Notes under the pieces: generated by a model
The model's input: only the letters and a program-made list of their open reading frames with translations
Database searches by the model: none
What the model was told of the DNA's origin: nothing
Program-made: the position numbers and the translations under genes
Assembly: GCF_022288725.1 (NCBI RefSeq)
Contig: NZ_JAKNTA010000026.1
Coordinates: forward strand, 1-39,004
DNA: 39,004 nt
Direction: 5' to 3'
From: Kitasatospora sp. A2-31
Lineage (GTDB): Bacteria; Actinomycetota; Actinomycetes; Streptomycetales; Streptomycetaceae
Part shown: piece by piece, positions 7,514-15,580 of the stretch
Position numbering within the stretch: position 1 is the stretch's first letter
Layout of the letters: each line of letters starts with the position of its first letter

Positions 7514-8666
7514 AGGCCGCGTGGTCGTGGCCGGCGTCCGGCGAGCCGCCCATCATCCGGAGCATGGGAAGACCGCCGGTCCGGACGAAGCGCACCAGCA
7601 GGACGGCCGCCAGCAGCAGGAAGGCGATGTTGAGGAAGGTCGTGTAGTTCCAGGAGACGCCCTCCATCGGAATGGTCGCGTCCTCCCGGTCGGGGATCAG
7701 CCCGAGCGCGCCGAAGCCGAGCTCGATGGCGTACCCGGCGACGACCATGGCCGGGTAGAAGGTCGCGAGCAGGAACAGGGCCATCCTCCTGCCGTAGTAC
7801 TTCCGGTAGATGTTGAGGATGGGCAGGATCAGCAGGTCGGCGAAGATGAAGGAGATGACGCCGCCGAAGCTGATGCCGCCCTTCCACAGGACGACGGCCA
7901 GCGGCACGTTGCCGATCGAGCAGACGAACGAGGCGATCGCCACCAGCGGCCCGATGAGCGGGCCCCAGATCTTGGACGCCACGGGGTGGCCCTCGAAGAA
8001 GAAGGCCTGCCAGAAGCCGTCGGGCACCCAGGCGGCGATCGCGCCGGCGATGAGCAGGCCCAGCACCAGGTCGCGCAGGATGGCCGCCCACTCCATGACG
8101 AACACGTGCGAGGTGGCGGTGAAGCCCTCGCCGGAGAAGAGCCGCCGGGCGAACGAGCCCTCGCGTCGTACGGACATGTCCATCGCCGCGTGGCCCTCCA
8201 TCGAGCCGGCCAGGCCGCGCCCGGCCTGAGTACGGGCCTCCCGCAGCAGCCGGTCGTGCAGGAGCAGCCGGAAGAGGACCGCCAGCAGCGCGATCATGAT
8301 CGGCCCGCCCACGAACTCCGCCGCGGTGAACTGCCAGCCCATCAGCAGCGCCAGGATCACGCCGAGCTCGACGACCAGGTTGGTGGAGGCGATCTCGAAG
8401 GCCATCGCCGCCGTGAAGTCGGCCCCCTTGCGGAACAACGAACGGGCCAGCGCCACCGCGGCGTAGGAGCACGACGAGGAGGCTGCCCCCAGACCGGCGG
8501 CGACCACGAGCGTCCGGGGCCGGTCGTCCCCCAGCAGACCGGCGACGGTGGCCCTGTGCACGACCGCCTGGACGACGGCGGACAGCGCGAAACCGAGGAT
8601 CAGCGCCCAGGTGATCTCCCAGGTCATGGACCCGCTGATCGACAGCGCGTGCAGGACGGCATCCAC
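7512..8666 (-). CDS. Permease of the DUF318/UPF0718 (ArsP/YraQ-like) family
   Basis: An integral membrane protein of 384 residues when begun at the GTG at 8666. The next option is the ATG at 8627 (MTWEITWALILGF), which is also plausible. About eight to nine hydrophobic segments are visible in two bundles. Each bundle has a family signature: AGLGAASSSCSYAAVALARS in the first, and CSIGNVPLAVVLWKGGISFG with FIFADLLILPILNIYRKYYG in the second. The central loop is hydrophilic and the tail His-rich (GHDHAA). Relatives include ArsP, which exports trivalent organoarsenicals, and metal- or thiol-related permeases. No arsenic genes are nearby, so the substrate is open. The conserved Cys residues in SSSCSY and FVCSIGN hint at a soft-metal or thiol ligand. 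Confidence 0.8.
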   Translation of the reverse strand: MDAVLHALSISGSMTWEITWALILGFALSAVVQAVVHRATVAGLLGDDRPRTLVVAAGLGAASSSCSYAAVALARSLFRKGADFTAAMAFEIASTNLVVELGVILALLMGWQFTAAEFVGGPIMIALLAVLFRLLLHDRLLREARTQAGRGLAGSMEGHAAMDMSVRREGSFARRLFSGEGFTATSHVFVMEWAAILRDLVLGLLIAGAIAAWVPDGFWQAFFFEGHPVASKIWGPLIGPLVAIASFVCSIGNVPLAVVLWKGGISFGGVISFIFADLLILPILNIYRKYYGRRMALFLLATFYPAMVVAGYAIELGFGALGLIPDREDATIPMEGVSWNYTTFLNIAFLLLAAVLLVRFVRTGGLPMLRMMGGSPDAGHDHAA

Positions 8667-8951
8667 GGGCGCTCGCGCCTTCCGTTCGACTCCGGACCCG
8701 ATCCGGCCCGCTCTCCGCAGCCGCGCGCAGCCCGCCCCGGCCGCGCGCACCTCCCGGACACGCTATGCCGCGCCGGCACGAATCCAGCGGCACCGAGCCG
8801 ACACCGCCGCTGCGCGCCGCGCCGAGCCGTGCCGCCCCGGACCGGGTCCGGCGTGTCCGTGAACGCCGCGACGCCGCTGCTCCCGGGCCCGGTGTGGTGG
8901 TCGGGTGGGGTGCAGCGGCGTTGTCGGGGGTGCCGGTGGGGGCTGGGGGTG

Positions 8952-9341
8952 TTACTTGGTGAGGCCGGCCTTGACGGAGCAGACGGGCCAGGCGCCGGGG
9001 CCCTGGGCGGCGAGGACCTTCTCGCCGATGGCGATCTGCTGGGCCTTGGTGGCCTGGTGGGCCTGGGGGGCGTAGGCGGTGCCGCCGAAGGCGGCCCAGG
9101 TGCTGGAGGTGAACTGGAGGCCGCCGTAGAAGCCGTTGCCGGTGTTGATGGCCCAGTTGCCGGTGGCTTCGCACTGGGCGACCTTGTCCCAGACGGAGGC
9201 GGGGGCGGCGGAGGCGGCGTTGGCCGTGACGAGGCCGGCCACCGGCAGGGCGGTGAGGGCCCCGGCCATGAGTGCCATGCGGACGCGGTTGCGGCGCTTG
9301 GTGGCGGTGGTGGCGGTGGTGGTCTCGTTACGGAAGGCCAT
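8952..9341 (-). CDS. Secreted transglycosylase-like (resuscitation-promoting-factor domain) protein
   Basis: A 129-residue precursor. The signal peptide spans about residues 1-45: the basic KRRNRVR, a hydrophobic ALMAGALTALPVAGLV, and cleavage near ASA-AP. The mature part is a single Rpf domain: WDKVAQCEATGNWAINTG with the catalytic Glu58, then GFYGGLQFTSSTWAAFGG and a C-terminal Cys (PVC) that pairs with Cys57. It should cleave peptidoglycan glycan strands outside the cell during spore germination or growth. There is no LysM or SH3 domain, so this is a minimal Rpf. The ATG is preceded by CGAAAGGAAACCCC. Its promoter is readable at 9499-9527. Confidence 0.9.
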   Translation of the reverse strand: MAFRNETTTATTATKRRNRVRMALMAGALTALPVAGLVTANAASAAPASVWDKVAQCEATGNWAINTGNGFYGGLQFTSSTWAAFGGTAYAPQAHQATKAQQIAIGEKVLAAQGPGAWPVCSVKAGLTK

Positions 9342-9498
9342 GGGGTTTCCTTTCGGAAGGGGTGTGCGGGCGCGCGGAACCAGGCCCGGTCGGGGGGTGT
9401 GGTTGCGGGGACGCGCGCGGTTCGCGTGGTGGGGGCACCGGGGTCGTCCGTGGGCCGGTGGGGCCTGGTGGGCGGTGTCGTTCGGTGCAACGGGTTCG

Positions 9499-9527
9499 AA
9501 GTTACGGGGGTGGGTGGGGGGTTTCAA
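9499..9527 (-). promoter_or_regulatory. Probable promoter of the Rpf-like gene
   Basis: On the minus strand, TTGAAA (9527-9522) and TAACTT (9504-9499) are separated by exactly 17 bases. That predicts a start near 9492 and a leader of about 150 bases. The match to the vegetative sigma consensus is good for an actinomycete. Confidence 0.6.
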
Positions 9528-9854
9528 GGATTGTGAGGTTTGGGCTGGTCGGGGGGTGGTTACCTGAGGTATTGATCAAGGGATTGTGATGTTTTGAAGG
9601 CAAATGTCCCATTTTTCAAGATCGAACACGGCTGTGGAGTGGCCCGCGCCACACGGATGGGGTTGTGAGGCCGCGCACATCGTCGACGCCGGGTGACGCC
9701 CCTGCACCGGCCCGTGCACGACGTGGGGGTGGTGCCCCCGTCCCGGGGTGGCCCGCACCACAGCCCTCACCCATCGCACGCGTCCGGCCGACTTTCCGTG
9801 ACGTTCGCTCGGATCGGCGGATGCGCGGCCGGTCGGGAGCCTAGGGTGGCTGCC
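9528..9854. other. Intergenic region between divergent Rpf-like and GNAT genes
   Basis: No coding frame is supported. A pocket of low GC (about 9560-9640) stands out against its surroundings and probably carries upstream regulatory contacts for the Rpf-like gene. On the GNAT side a TAGGGT at 9843-9848 lies seven bases before the ATG, consistent with a -10 box for a leaderless mRNA. Confidence 0.4.
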
Positions 9855-10637
9855 ATGTCCGGCTACGAGCTCCAGCGCATCAACGGCTTCCTCGCCGGAT
9901 TCGCCCGACGTCAGGCCGAACACACGGTCGACATCCCCGGTGGGTTCGCCGTCTTCGACGACCGCTTCGCCGAGTCGTGGTCCCACAACCAGGTGGTCGT
10001 CGACCGTGCCGGCGGGGACCCGGATGCGCTGCCGGGCCTGGTGGACGAGGTGATGGGGGAGCGGCCTTTCCGTCTCGTCTCCGTGCTCGACGGGGAATTC
10101 GGGGAGGCGTGCGTCGCTCCCTTCGAACGGGCCGGCTTCCTGCACCACACCTACCTGGTGATGCTGCACACCGGCCCGGTCCCCGCCGACCGGCCCGCCG
10201 GCAGCGGGCCCACGGCCGAGGACGTGGACCTGGAGGCGATCCGCGCCCCGCTCTCCACACGGTGGCGCACCCTCCTGCCCGAGGCCGGCGACGACGTGAT
10301 CGACATGCTGGTCGACCGCCGCCGGACGCGTTGGCGGGGGGCCACTCGCGTACAGGTCCTCGGGTCACGGGCGGAGAACGGCGAGGTGGCCGCGTGGGGA
10401 GACCTCTATCTCGAACCGACCCTCGGCATCGCCCAGATCGAGGACGTGATGACCGCCGGGGACCACCTGCGGCGCGGCCACGCCGACGCCGTCCTCGCCA
10501 CCGCCCTCCGCCGAGCCGCCGCCGCCGGCTGTGGCACCCGCTTCCTGATCGCCGACGCCGACGACTGGCCGCGCCGCTGGTACGAACGCCGCGGCTTCAC
10601 CGCCATCGGCCGCTCCCACGGCTTTCAGCGGACCTGA
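9855..10637 (+). CDS. GNAT-family N-acetyltransferase
   Basis: A 260-residue protein begun at the ATG after TAGGGTGGCTGCC. The C-terminal half carries the acetyl-CoA fold: EVAAWGDLYLEPTLGIAQIEDVMT is the central beta strands. DHLRRGHADAVLATALRRAAAAG corresponds to the pyrophosphate-binding loop and helix (R-x2-G-x-A). FLIADADDWPRRWYERRGFTAIGRSHGF is the terminal signature. The N-terminal 110 residues form a second, degenerate GNAT-like half (FDDRFAESWSHNQVVVD, FERAGFLHHTYLVM). The acceptor is unknown; small-molecule or protein acetylation are both possible. A tandem repeat begins at its stop codon. Confidence 0.8.
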   Translation: MSGYELQRINGFLAGFARRQAEHTVDIPGGFAVFDDRFAESWSHNQVVVDRAGGDPDALPGLVDEVMGERPFRLVSVLDGEFGEACVAPFERAGFLHHTYLVMLHTGPVPADRPAGSGPTAEDVDLEAIRAPLSTRWRTLLPEAGDDVIDMLVDRRRTRWRGATRVQVLGSRAENGEVAAWGDLYLEPTLGIAQIEDVMTAGDHLRRGHADAVLATALRRAAAAGCGTRFLIADADDWPRRWYERRGFTAIGRSHGFQRT

Positions 10638-10690
10638 CCCCGGCGGACCCGAGCCCGGCGGACCTGACCCCGGCTGACCCGACCCCGGTG
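10631..10690 (+). repeat. Tandem repeat, four 15-bp units, over a stop codon
   Basis: The units are GACCTGACCCCGGCG, GACCCGAGCCCGGCG, GACCTGACCCCGGCT and GACCCGACCCCGGTG, alternating two subtypes. The first unit contains the GNAT stop codon. Confidence 0.9.
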
Positions 10691-10800
10691 GAGTCGCACC
10701 GGCCGGACGAATAACCGGTCGCGAAGCATGGGGCCGACCATTACGGTGACGCCACACATGGGTTCGACGTCCGTCGTGCGACGGCTGTCACGGAGGTGTC

Positions 10801-11172
10801 ATGCCCCTGAAGATGAGGCTCACGGCGATCACGCTCGACTGTGCCGATCCCGTGGAGCTGGCCGCGTTCTACCGGGAGGCCACCGGGTTCGAGCCCCACC
10901 CGAAGTCCGACGGTGACTTCGCCGGCCTCACCCGTGAGGACGGACTCTTCATCGGGTTCCAACGGGTCGATGACTACCGGGCTCCGCAGTGGCCGGACCG
11001 GGTCGCGCCGCAGCAGGTGCACCTCGACTTCGCGGTCGCCGATCTCGACGAGGCCGAGCGGCTGCTGCTGGAGCTGGGCGCCGTCAAGCCCGCGTGCCAG
11101 CCGGGTGGCGACAGGTGGCGGGTGTTCCTCGATCCGGCCGGGCACCCCTTCTGCCTCACCGGAGGAGGCTGA
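10801..11172 (+). CDS. VOC (glyoxalase/bleomycin-resistance fold) protein
   Basis: The protein has 123 residues with a GGAGGTGT RBS directly before the ATG. It begins with the canonical strand LTAITLDCADPVELAAFYREATGF, and the second module reads QQVHLDFAVADLDEAERLLLELGA. It ends WRVFLDPAGHPFCLTGG, which holds the usual metal-ligand positions (H of VHLDF, and the DPAGHPFCL segment). Single-domain VOC proteins of this length dimerise and include glyoxalase-like enzymes, dioxygenases and drug-binding proteins. Nothing here decides among them. A 14-bp palindrome CCGTCGTGCGACGG (10771-10784) lies between a possible promoter and the RBS and could be an operator. Confidence 0.8.
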   Translation: MPLKMRLTAITLDCADPVELAAFYREATGFEPHPKSDGDFAGLTREDGLFIGFQRVDDYRAPQWPDRVAPQQVHLDFAVADLDEAERLLLELGAVKPACQPGGDRWRVFLDPAGHPFCLTGGG

Positions 11173-11445
11173 CGCCAGGAGCGGGGTACGGGCTGAGGCC
11201 CTCGTCCGGCCCTGGCTTCAGGCCCCAGGTCCGCCTCCGGCGTCGACGTACCGTGTTCCACGGATCCGGACGCGCTGGAACCCCGTGCTCCCCTCCCCGT
11301 CGCCCGCCCGCGACGGTGGTGGCGCCGGGCCGCCCGGAAAGCCCTGGCGCCCCGGTCCACGGCCGAGAGCGAGGCCGGGGCACCGGGGGCACCAGGACGG
11401 GAGAGCGCACCGGCACGGGCGGAGACCGGAGGTGGTGAGCGCCCC

Positions 11446-12933
11446 TTACACTGTGGCCCGGCCGGCCGCGGTGGTCTGGCGGGTGGCCGGTGCCGCGCCG
11501 CCGCCTCCACCGCCCCCGACCACCGCGTCGAGGGCGCGGAGGATCTCCTCGACGCTCTGCTTGGCGTCGCCGAAGAGCATGCCGCTGTTCTCCCGGAAGA
11601 ACAGCGGGTTCTGCACCCCGGCGTAGCCGGAGGCCATGGACCGCTTGAACACGATCACCTGCTCCGCCTCCCACACCCGCAGGACCGGCATGCCGGCGAT
11701 CGGGCTGGAGGGGTCGTCGGTGGCGGCCGGGTTGACCGTGTCGTTGGCGCCGATGACCAGGACGACGGACGTCTCGGCGAAGTCCTCGTTGATCTCGTCC
11801 ATCTCCAGGACGATGTCGTACGGCACCTTCGCCTCGGCGAGCAGCACGTTCATGTGACCGGGCAGCCGGCCCGCGACCGGGTGGACTCCGAAGCGGACCT
11901 CCACACCGCGCTCGCGCAGCCTGCGGGTGAGCTCCGCGACCGGGTGCTGCGCCTGTGCCACCGCCATGCCGTAGCCGGGGGTGATCACGACGGACCGGGC
12001 CTGCGCGAGCTGCCGGGCCGCCTCCTCGGCGCGGATCTCGCGGTGCTCGCCCTGTTCCTCGTCCCCGCCAGAGGGGGCCTCGATGCCGAAACCGCCGGCG
12101 ATCACGGAGAGGAAGGAGCGGTTCATCGCCTTGCACATGATGTACGACAGGTAGGCACCCGAGGAGCCGACCAGTGCGCCGGTGACGATGAGCAGGTTGT
12201 TGTCGAGCAGGAACCCGGCGGCCGCCGCGGCCCAGCCGGAGTAGCTGTTGAGCATGGAGACGACGACGGGCATGTCACCGCCCCCGATGGAGGCGACCAG
12301 GTGCCAGCCCAGCGCCAGCGCCAGGACCGTCACCGCGATCATCAGGCCGAGGCCCGGGCTGACGGTGAACCAGACCGTCAGCGCGACGAACGCGGCGAGC
12401 GCGCCGAGGTTCAGCACGTTCTTGCCGGGCAGCACCAGCGGACGCGAGGCGATCCGGGCGGACAGCTTCAGGAAGGCGACGACGGAGCCGGTGAAGGTGA
12501 CCGCGCCGATGAAGATGCCGATGAACACCTCGGCGTGGTGGATGCCCAGCAGGTCGGCGGCGACGGCCGTCTGGCCGGAGCCGTGCGACTCCACCTCCAG
12601 GTAGCTGTTCCAGCCCACCAGCACCGCGGCGAGGCCGACGAAGCTGTGCAGCACGGCGATCAGCTCCGGCATCTGCGTCATCTCGACCTGCCGGGCCCGC
12701 CACAGGCCGATCGCGCCGCCCAGCGCCATCGCGACGACGATCAGGGTGACCGCGCCGGCGGTGATGCTGCGCGAGGCGACGATCACGGTGGCGACCAGGG
12801 CGAGCGCCATGCCGGCGATGCCGTAGCCGACACCGGCGCGCGAGGTGCGGTGCTGGGACAGCCCGGCCAGACTCAGGATGAACAGCAGTGCGGCTACCAG
12901 GTCCGCGGCGTGGGCGGCCGTCGTGGAAGTCAT
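11446..12933 (-). CDS. pntB: NAD(P) transhydrogenase, beta subunit
   Basis: The membrane and NADP(H)-binding subunit of proton-translocating transhydrogenase. It has 495 residues. About nine membrane segments fill residues 5-275, including ALGGAIGLWRARQVEMTQMP and GGGDMPVVVSMLNSYSGWAA. The soluble domain III follows with VITPGYGMAVAQAQHPVAEL (NADP-binding glycine loop), GVHPVAGRLPGHMNVLLAEA, and VLVIGANDTVNPAA near the end. It works with PntA to couple hydride transfer from NADH to NADP+ to proton entry. It starts six bases after the pntA stop, with its RBS inside the pntA 3' end, so the pair is one operon. Confidence 0.95.
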   Translation of the reverse strand: MTSTTAAHAADLVAALLFILSLAGLSQHRTSRAGVGYGIAGMALALVATVIVASRSITAGAVTLIVVAMALGGAIGLWRARQVEMTQMPELIAVLHSFVGLAAVLVGWNSYLEVESHGSGQTAVAADLLGIHHAEVFIGIFIGAVTFTGSVVAFLKLSARIASRPLVLPGKNVLNLGALAAFVALTVWFTVSPGLGLMIAVTVLALALGWHLVASIGGGDMPVVVSMLNSYSGWAAAAAGFLLDNNLLIVTGALVGSSGAYLSYIMCKAMNRSFLSVIAGGFGIEAPSGGDEEQGEHREIRAEEAARQLAQARSVVITPGYGMAVAQAQHPVAELTRRLRERGVEVRFGVHPVAGRLPGHMNVLLAEAKVPYDIVLEMDEINEDFAETSVVLVIGANDTVNPAATDDPSSPIAGMPVLRVWEAEQVIVFKRSMASGYAGVQNPLFFRENSGMLFGDAKQSVEEILRALDAVVGGGGGGGAAPATRQTTAAGRATV

Positions 12934-12939
12934 CGGGGC

Positions 12940-14505
12940 TCAGCCTTTCGAGAACATGGACAGCATGCGGCGGGTGACGGCGAAGCCGCCGAAGATGTTC
13001 ACGCTCGTCAGCAGGATCGCCACGAAGGACAGCACGGTGACCAGCACTCCCATGTGCCCGATCTGCAACAGGGCGCCGACCACCACGATCCCGGAGATCG
13101 CGTTGGTCACCGACATCAGCGGCGTGTGCAGGGCGTGGTGGACCTTCCCGATGACGTAGTAGCCGATGACCACGGCCAGCGCGAACACCGTGAAGTTCTC
13201 CGCGAGCTGGGTCGGGGCGTAGGCGACCAGGAGGAACATCGCCAGCATGCCGACGCCGATCAGGCCGAACCGGGCCGCCGGGGTGAGCCGGGGCTTCTTC
13301 GGCTCCGGAGCCGCCGGGGCGGCCGCGGGCTGCGCGGCGGCAGCGGCGGGCGCGGCCGAGACCGCCACGGGCGGCGGCGGCCAGGTGATCTCCCCGGCGC
13401 GGACGACGGTCACGGCGCGCTGGACCACGTCCTCGAAGTCGATCACCAGCTGCCCGTCCTTGCCGGGCGTCAGCAGGGTGAGCAGGTTGACCAGGTTGGT
13501 GCCGAACAGCTGCGACGCCTGGGCGGGCAGCCGGGCGGCGAGATCGGTGTAGCCGATGATGGTGACGCCGTTGCCGGTGACCACCGTGCGGCCCGCGACG
13601 GTGCCCTCGACGTTGCCGCCCTGGGCGGCCGCCATGTCGACGACGACGCTCCCGGGCTTCATCGCCGCCACGTCCGCGGCGGTGAGCAGCCGCGGCGCGG
13701 GCCGGCCGGGGATCAGCGCGGTGGTGATGACGATGTCCACGTCCTTGGCCTGCTCGTGGTAGAGCTCGGCCGCGGCGCGGTCGTAGTCGGCGGACGTCGC
13801 CTTGGCGTAGCCGTCGGTGCTCACCTCCTGGGCGGCGTTCACGGCGAGGTACTCGCCGCCCAGCGACTTCACCTGGTCGGCGACCTCCGGCCGCGGGTCG
13901 GTCGCCCGGACGATCGCCCCCAGGCTGGAGGCGGCGCCGATGGCGGCGAGCCCGGCCACACCGGCGCCGGCCACCAGGACCTTCGCCGGGGGGACCTTGC
14001 CCGCGGCCGTCACCTGACCGGTGAAGAAGCGCCCGAACACGTGGGCCGCCTCGATCACGGCCCGGTAGCCGGCGATGTTCGCCATGGAGCTGAGCACGTC
14101 CATCGACTGCGCCCGCGAGATGCGGGGCACCGCGTCCAGTGCGAGCGCCGTGATCGGACGCGAGGACAGCGCCTTCAGCAGCTCGGGCCGCTGCGCCGGG
14201 GCGAGCAGGCCGACCACGGTCGCGCCGTCCCGCAGCCGGTCGATCTCCGCGGTGGACGGCGCGTTGACCTTCAGCACGATGTCGGCGCTCCACGCGTCCG
14301 CGATCTGCGCGCCGACCGCGGTGTAGGCGTCGTCGGTGAAGCCGGAGGCCGCGCCGGCCCCGGACTCGACCACGACCTCGTAGCCGAGCGCGAGCAGCCC
14401 GCGAACCGTGGCCGGTGTCGCGGCGACCCGGGTCTCCCCGGCGGTCGACTCGGCGACCACGCCGATGCGCCGCGGGGGGTGGTGGGTGGCGTCCTGTGCA
14501 GACAT
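12940..14505 (-). CDS. pntA: NAD(P) transhydrogenase, alpha subunit (fused form)
   Basis: The NAD(H)-binding subunit, 521 residues, with the alpha-1 and alpha-2 parts fused in one chain. Domain I has RIGVVAESTAGETRVAATP at the start, the Rossmann loop VLVAGAGVAGLAAIGAA, then RATDPRPEVADQVKSLGGEYL. GSVVVDMAAAQGGNVEGT is also clear. An Ala/Pro-rich linker (about 375-415) leads to three or four membrane segments, including HHALHTPLMSVTNAISGIVV. I chose the ATG preceded by AGAGAGGCACGAGTG; an in-frame upstream start 17 codons earlier lacks support. Many actinobacteria split this subunit into two genes, so the fused form is worth noting. Confidence 0.95.
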   Translation of the reverse strand: MSAQDATHHPPRRIGVVAESTAGETRVAATPATVRGLLALGYEVVVESGAGAASGFTDDAYTAVGAQIADAWSADIVLKVNAPSTAEIDRLRDGATVVGLLAPAQRPELLKALSSRPITALALDAVPRISRAQSMDVLSSMANIAGYRAVIEAAHVFGRFFTGQVTAAGKVPPAKVLVAGAGVAGLAAIGAASSLGAIVRATDPRPEVADQVKSLGGEYLAVNAAQEVSTDGYAKATSADYDRAAAELYHEQAKDVDIVITTALIPGRPAPRLLTAADVAAMKPGSVVVDMAAAQGGNVEGTVAGRTVVTGNGVTIIGYTDLAARLPAQASQLFGTNLVNLLTLLTPGKDGQLVIDFEDVVQRAVTVVRAGEITWPPPPVAVSAAPAAAAAQPAAAPAAPEPKKPRLTPAARFGLIGVGMLAMFLLVAYAPTQLAENFTVFALAVVIGYYVIGKVHHALHTPLMSVTNAISGIVVVGALLQIGHMGVLVTVLSFVAILLTSVNIFGGFAVTRRMLSMFSKG

Positions 14506-14785
14506 CACTCGTGCCTCTCTCGTCGGAGGAGCCGTTGACGGCGGTTCTGCGAACACGGGGGAAGGAGAGTCCTTCCCTCTTGGACGCAGGAACCTACATG
14601 CCGGGGCCCGACAGGGGGACGGGGCGAAGCCGTGACGTCCTTCACCCGTTCGGACCGCGGCGCCCCGATCGGCCGGGATCCGCCGTCGACCGGGGCAGCG
14701 CAGAGGCTGGTCGGGACGGCCGCGAGGCCACCGCCACGACGGAAGTAGGCTCTCGGCTGATCACACCATCGACGAGGGAGAAGAC

Positions 14786-15343
14786 ATGGGTCAGAAGATC
14801 ATCCGGTTCTCGGACCTGACAGGGAAGCACGCGGAGAACGAGGCCGACCTGGTACGGATCGTGGTCCGCGAGCACCCCGACCTGGCGGACGGCCCGGTCG
14901 AGATCGAGGCGCTGGCCGACGAGCTCGCGGCGGTGGAGGAGCACGCGCTCGACCTGGTGACGATCGAGCTGCACCACCCGGACGGCGACGAGCCGGAGAC
15001 GGTCGTCCTGGAGGCCGAGGTGTTCGACCGGCTGGCCTCGGCCGCTCCGATGGCCGAGGTCCTGCGTGGGGCCAAGCGGGTGACCCGGACGCTCCCCGCC
15101 CAGGGCGCCGCACCGGCCGCCGCCAAGGAGCGGCCCAACTACGCCAGCCTGGAGCACGCCGGCAAGCCGCACAAGGGGCGCACCACCGACGCGGAGAAGC
15201 AGGTCGTCCGGCAGCACCTGGACGAGGTCAACGAGCGGCTGGCCGCCGCGGGCGTCCGGACGATCGACCTCGGCAACGCCGAGCACGTGAGCCGGTACGG
15301 CCTGGAGGAGTTGGCGCGGGAACGCGGTGTCACGATCGGCTGA
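14786..15343 (+). CDS. Conserved actinobacterial protein, Lsr2-reminiscent N-terminus
   Basis: The protein has 185 residues, with a GAGGGAGAAGAC RBS before the ATG and a TAGGCT box upstream. The first 80 residues (MGQKIIRFSDLTGK, then acidic PVEIEALADELAAVEEHALDLVTIEL) recall the oligomerisation part of Lsr2. A basic central linker (about 95-135, with GKPHKGRTTDAEKQ) follows. The C-terminal helix pair (LDEVNERLAAAGVRTIDLGN...YGLEELARERGVTIG) recalls the Lsr2-type end of a DNA-binding domain. Homologues occur widely in Streptomyces as hypotheticals, to my recollection. A nucleoid-associated role is inference only. Confidence 0.55.
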   Translation: MGQKIIRFSDLTGKHAENEADLVRIVVREHPDLADGPVEIEALADELAAVEEHALDLVTIELHHPDGDEPETVVLEAEVFDRLASAAPMAEVLRGAKRVTRTLPAQGAAPAAAKERPNYASLEHAGKPHKGRTTDAEKQVVRQHLDEVNERLAAAGVRTIDLGNAEHVSRYGLEELARERGVTIG

Positions 15344-15409
15344 CCGGGGCATCGTTCCGGGCCGGGGACCCAGCGACGCCGTCGGGGTTCCCGGCCCACG
15401 AACGACGAA

Positions 15410-15433
15410 GGCAAGGAGTCCGCACTCCTTGCC
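15410..15433. terminator. Perfect 10-bp hairpin upstream of helR
   Basis: GGCAAGGAGT and ACTCCTTGCC pair perfectly over a CCGC loop, downstream of the Lsr2-like gene and 23 bases before the RAE. It probably ends the upstream transcript and insulates the helR promoter. Confidence 0.7.
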
Positions 15434-15456
15434 ACTCTCAACTTATAGCGCAGTGG

Positions 15457-15476
15457 GGGGCTTGCGGCAAGACCCC
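15457..15476 (+). promoter_or_regulatory. Rifamycin-associated element (RAE)
   Basis: GGGGCTTGCGGCAAGACCCC: inverted CTTGC/GCAAG arms around one G, flanked by G- and C-tracts. It matches the RAE known upstream of rifamycin-inactivating and rifamycin-protection genes in actinomycetes, as I recall its consensus (GGGGCTTGC..GCAAG.CCCC). TTGCGG within it (15462-15467) can act as a -35, with CAGAAT (15487-15492) as the -10 after a 19-base spacer. Transcription would start about 80 bases before helR. Confidence 0.8.
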
Positions 15477-15580
15477 CGTCCCGGCGCAGAATCGCTGGCC
15501 TGGACCTGGAACAGCGCTACTGGAAGATCCGCGAAGCCGCCCCACGCTCGCCGGATCGACCGCGGAACGGAGCTGCCGTG

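Noticed and set aside
9342..9660. Possible c-di-AMP (ydaO) riboswitch ahead of the Rpf-like gene
   Set aside because: Such riboswitches precede some rpf genes in Streptomyces, but the roughly 150-base leader here lacks the conserved riboswitch core, and a normal promoter sits close to the gene.
10631..10690. CRISPR-like array
   Set aside because: The 15-bp units are directly adjacent with no spacers, so this is a simple tandem repeat.
11854..14538. Long plus-strand open frame opposite pntAB
   Set aside because: It is low-complexity, rich in Gly, Arg, Asp and His, has no RBS and lies antisense to two clear transhydrogenase genes.
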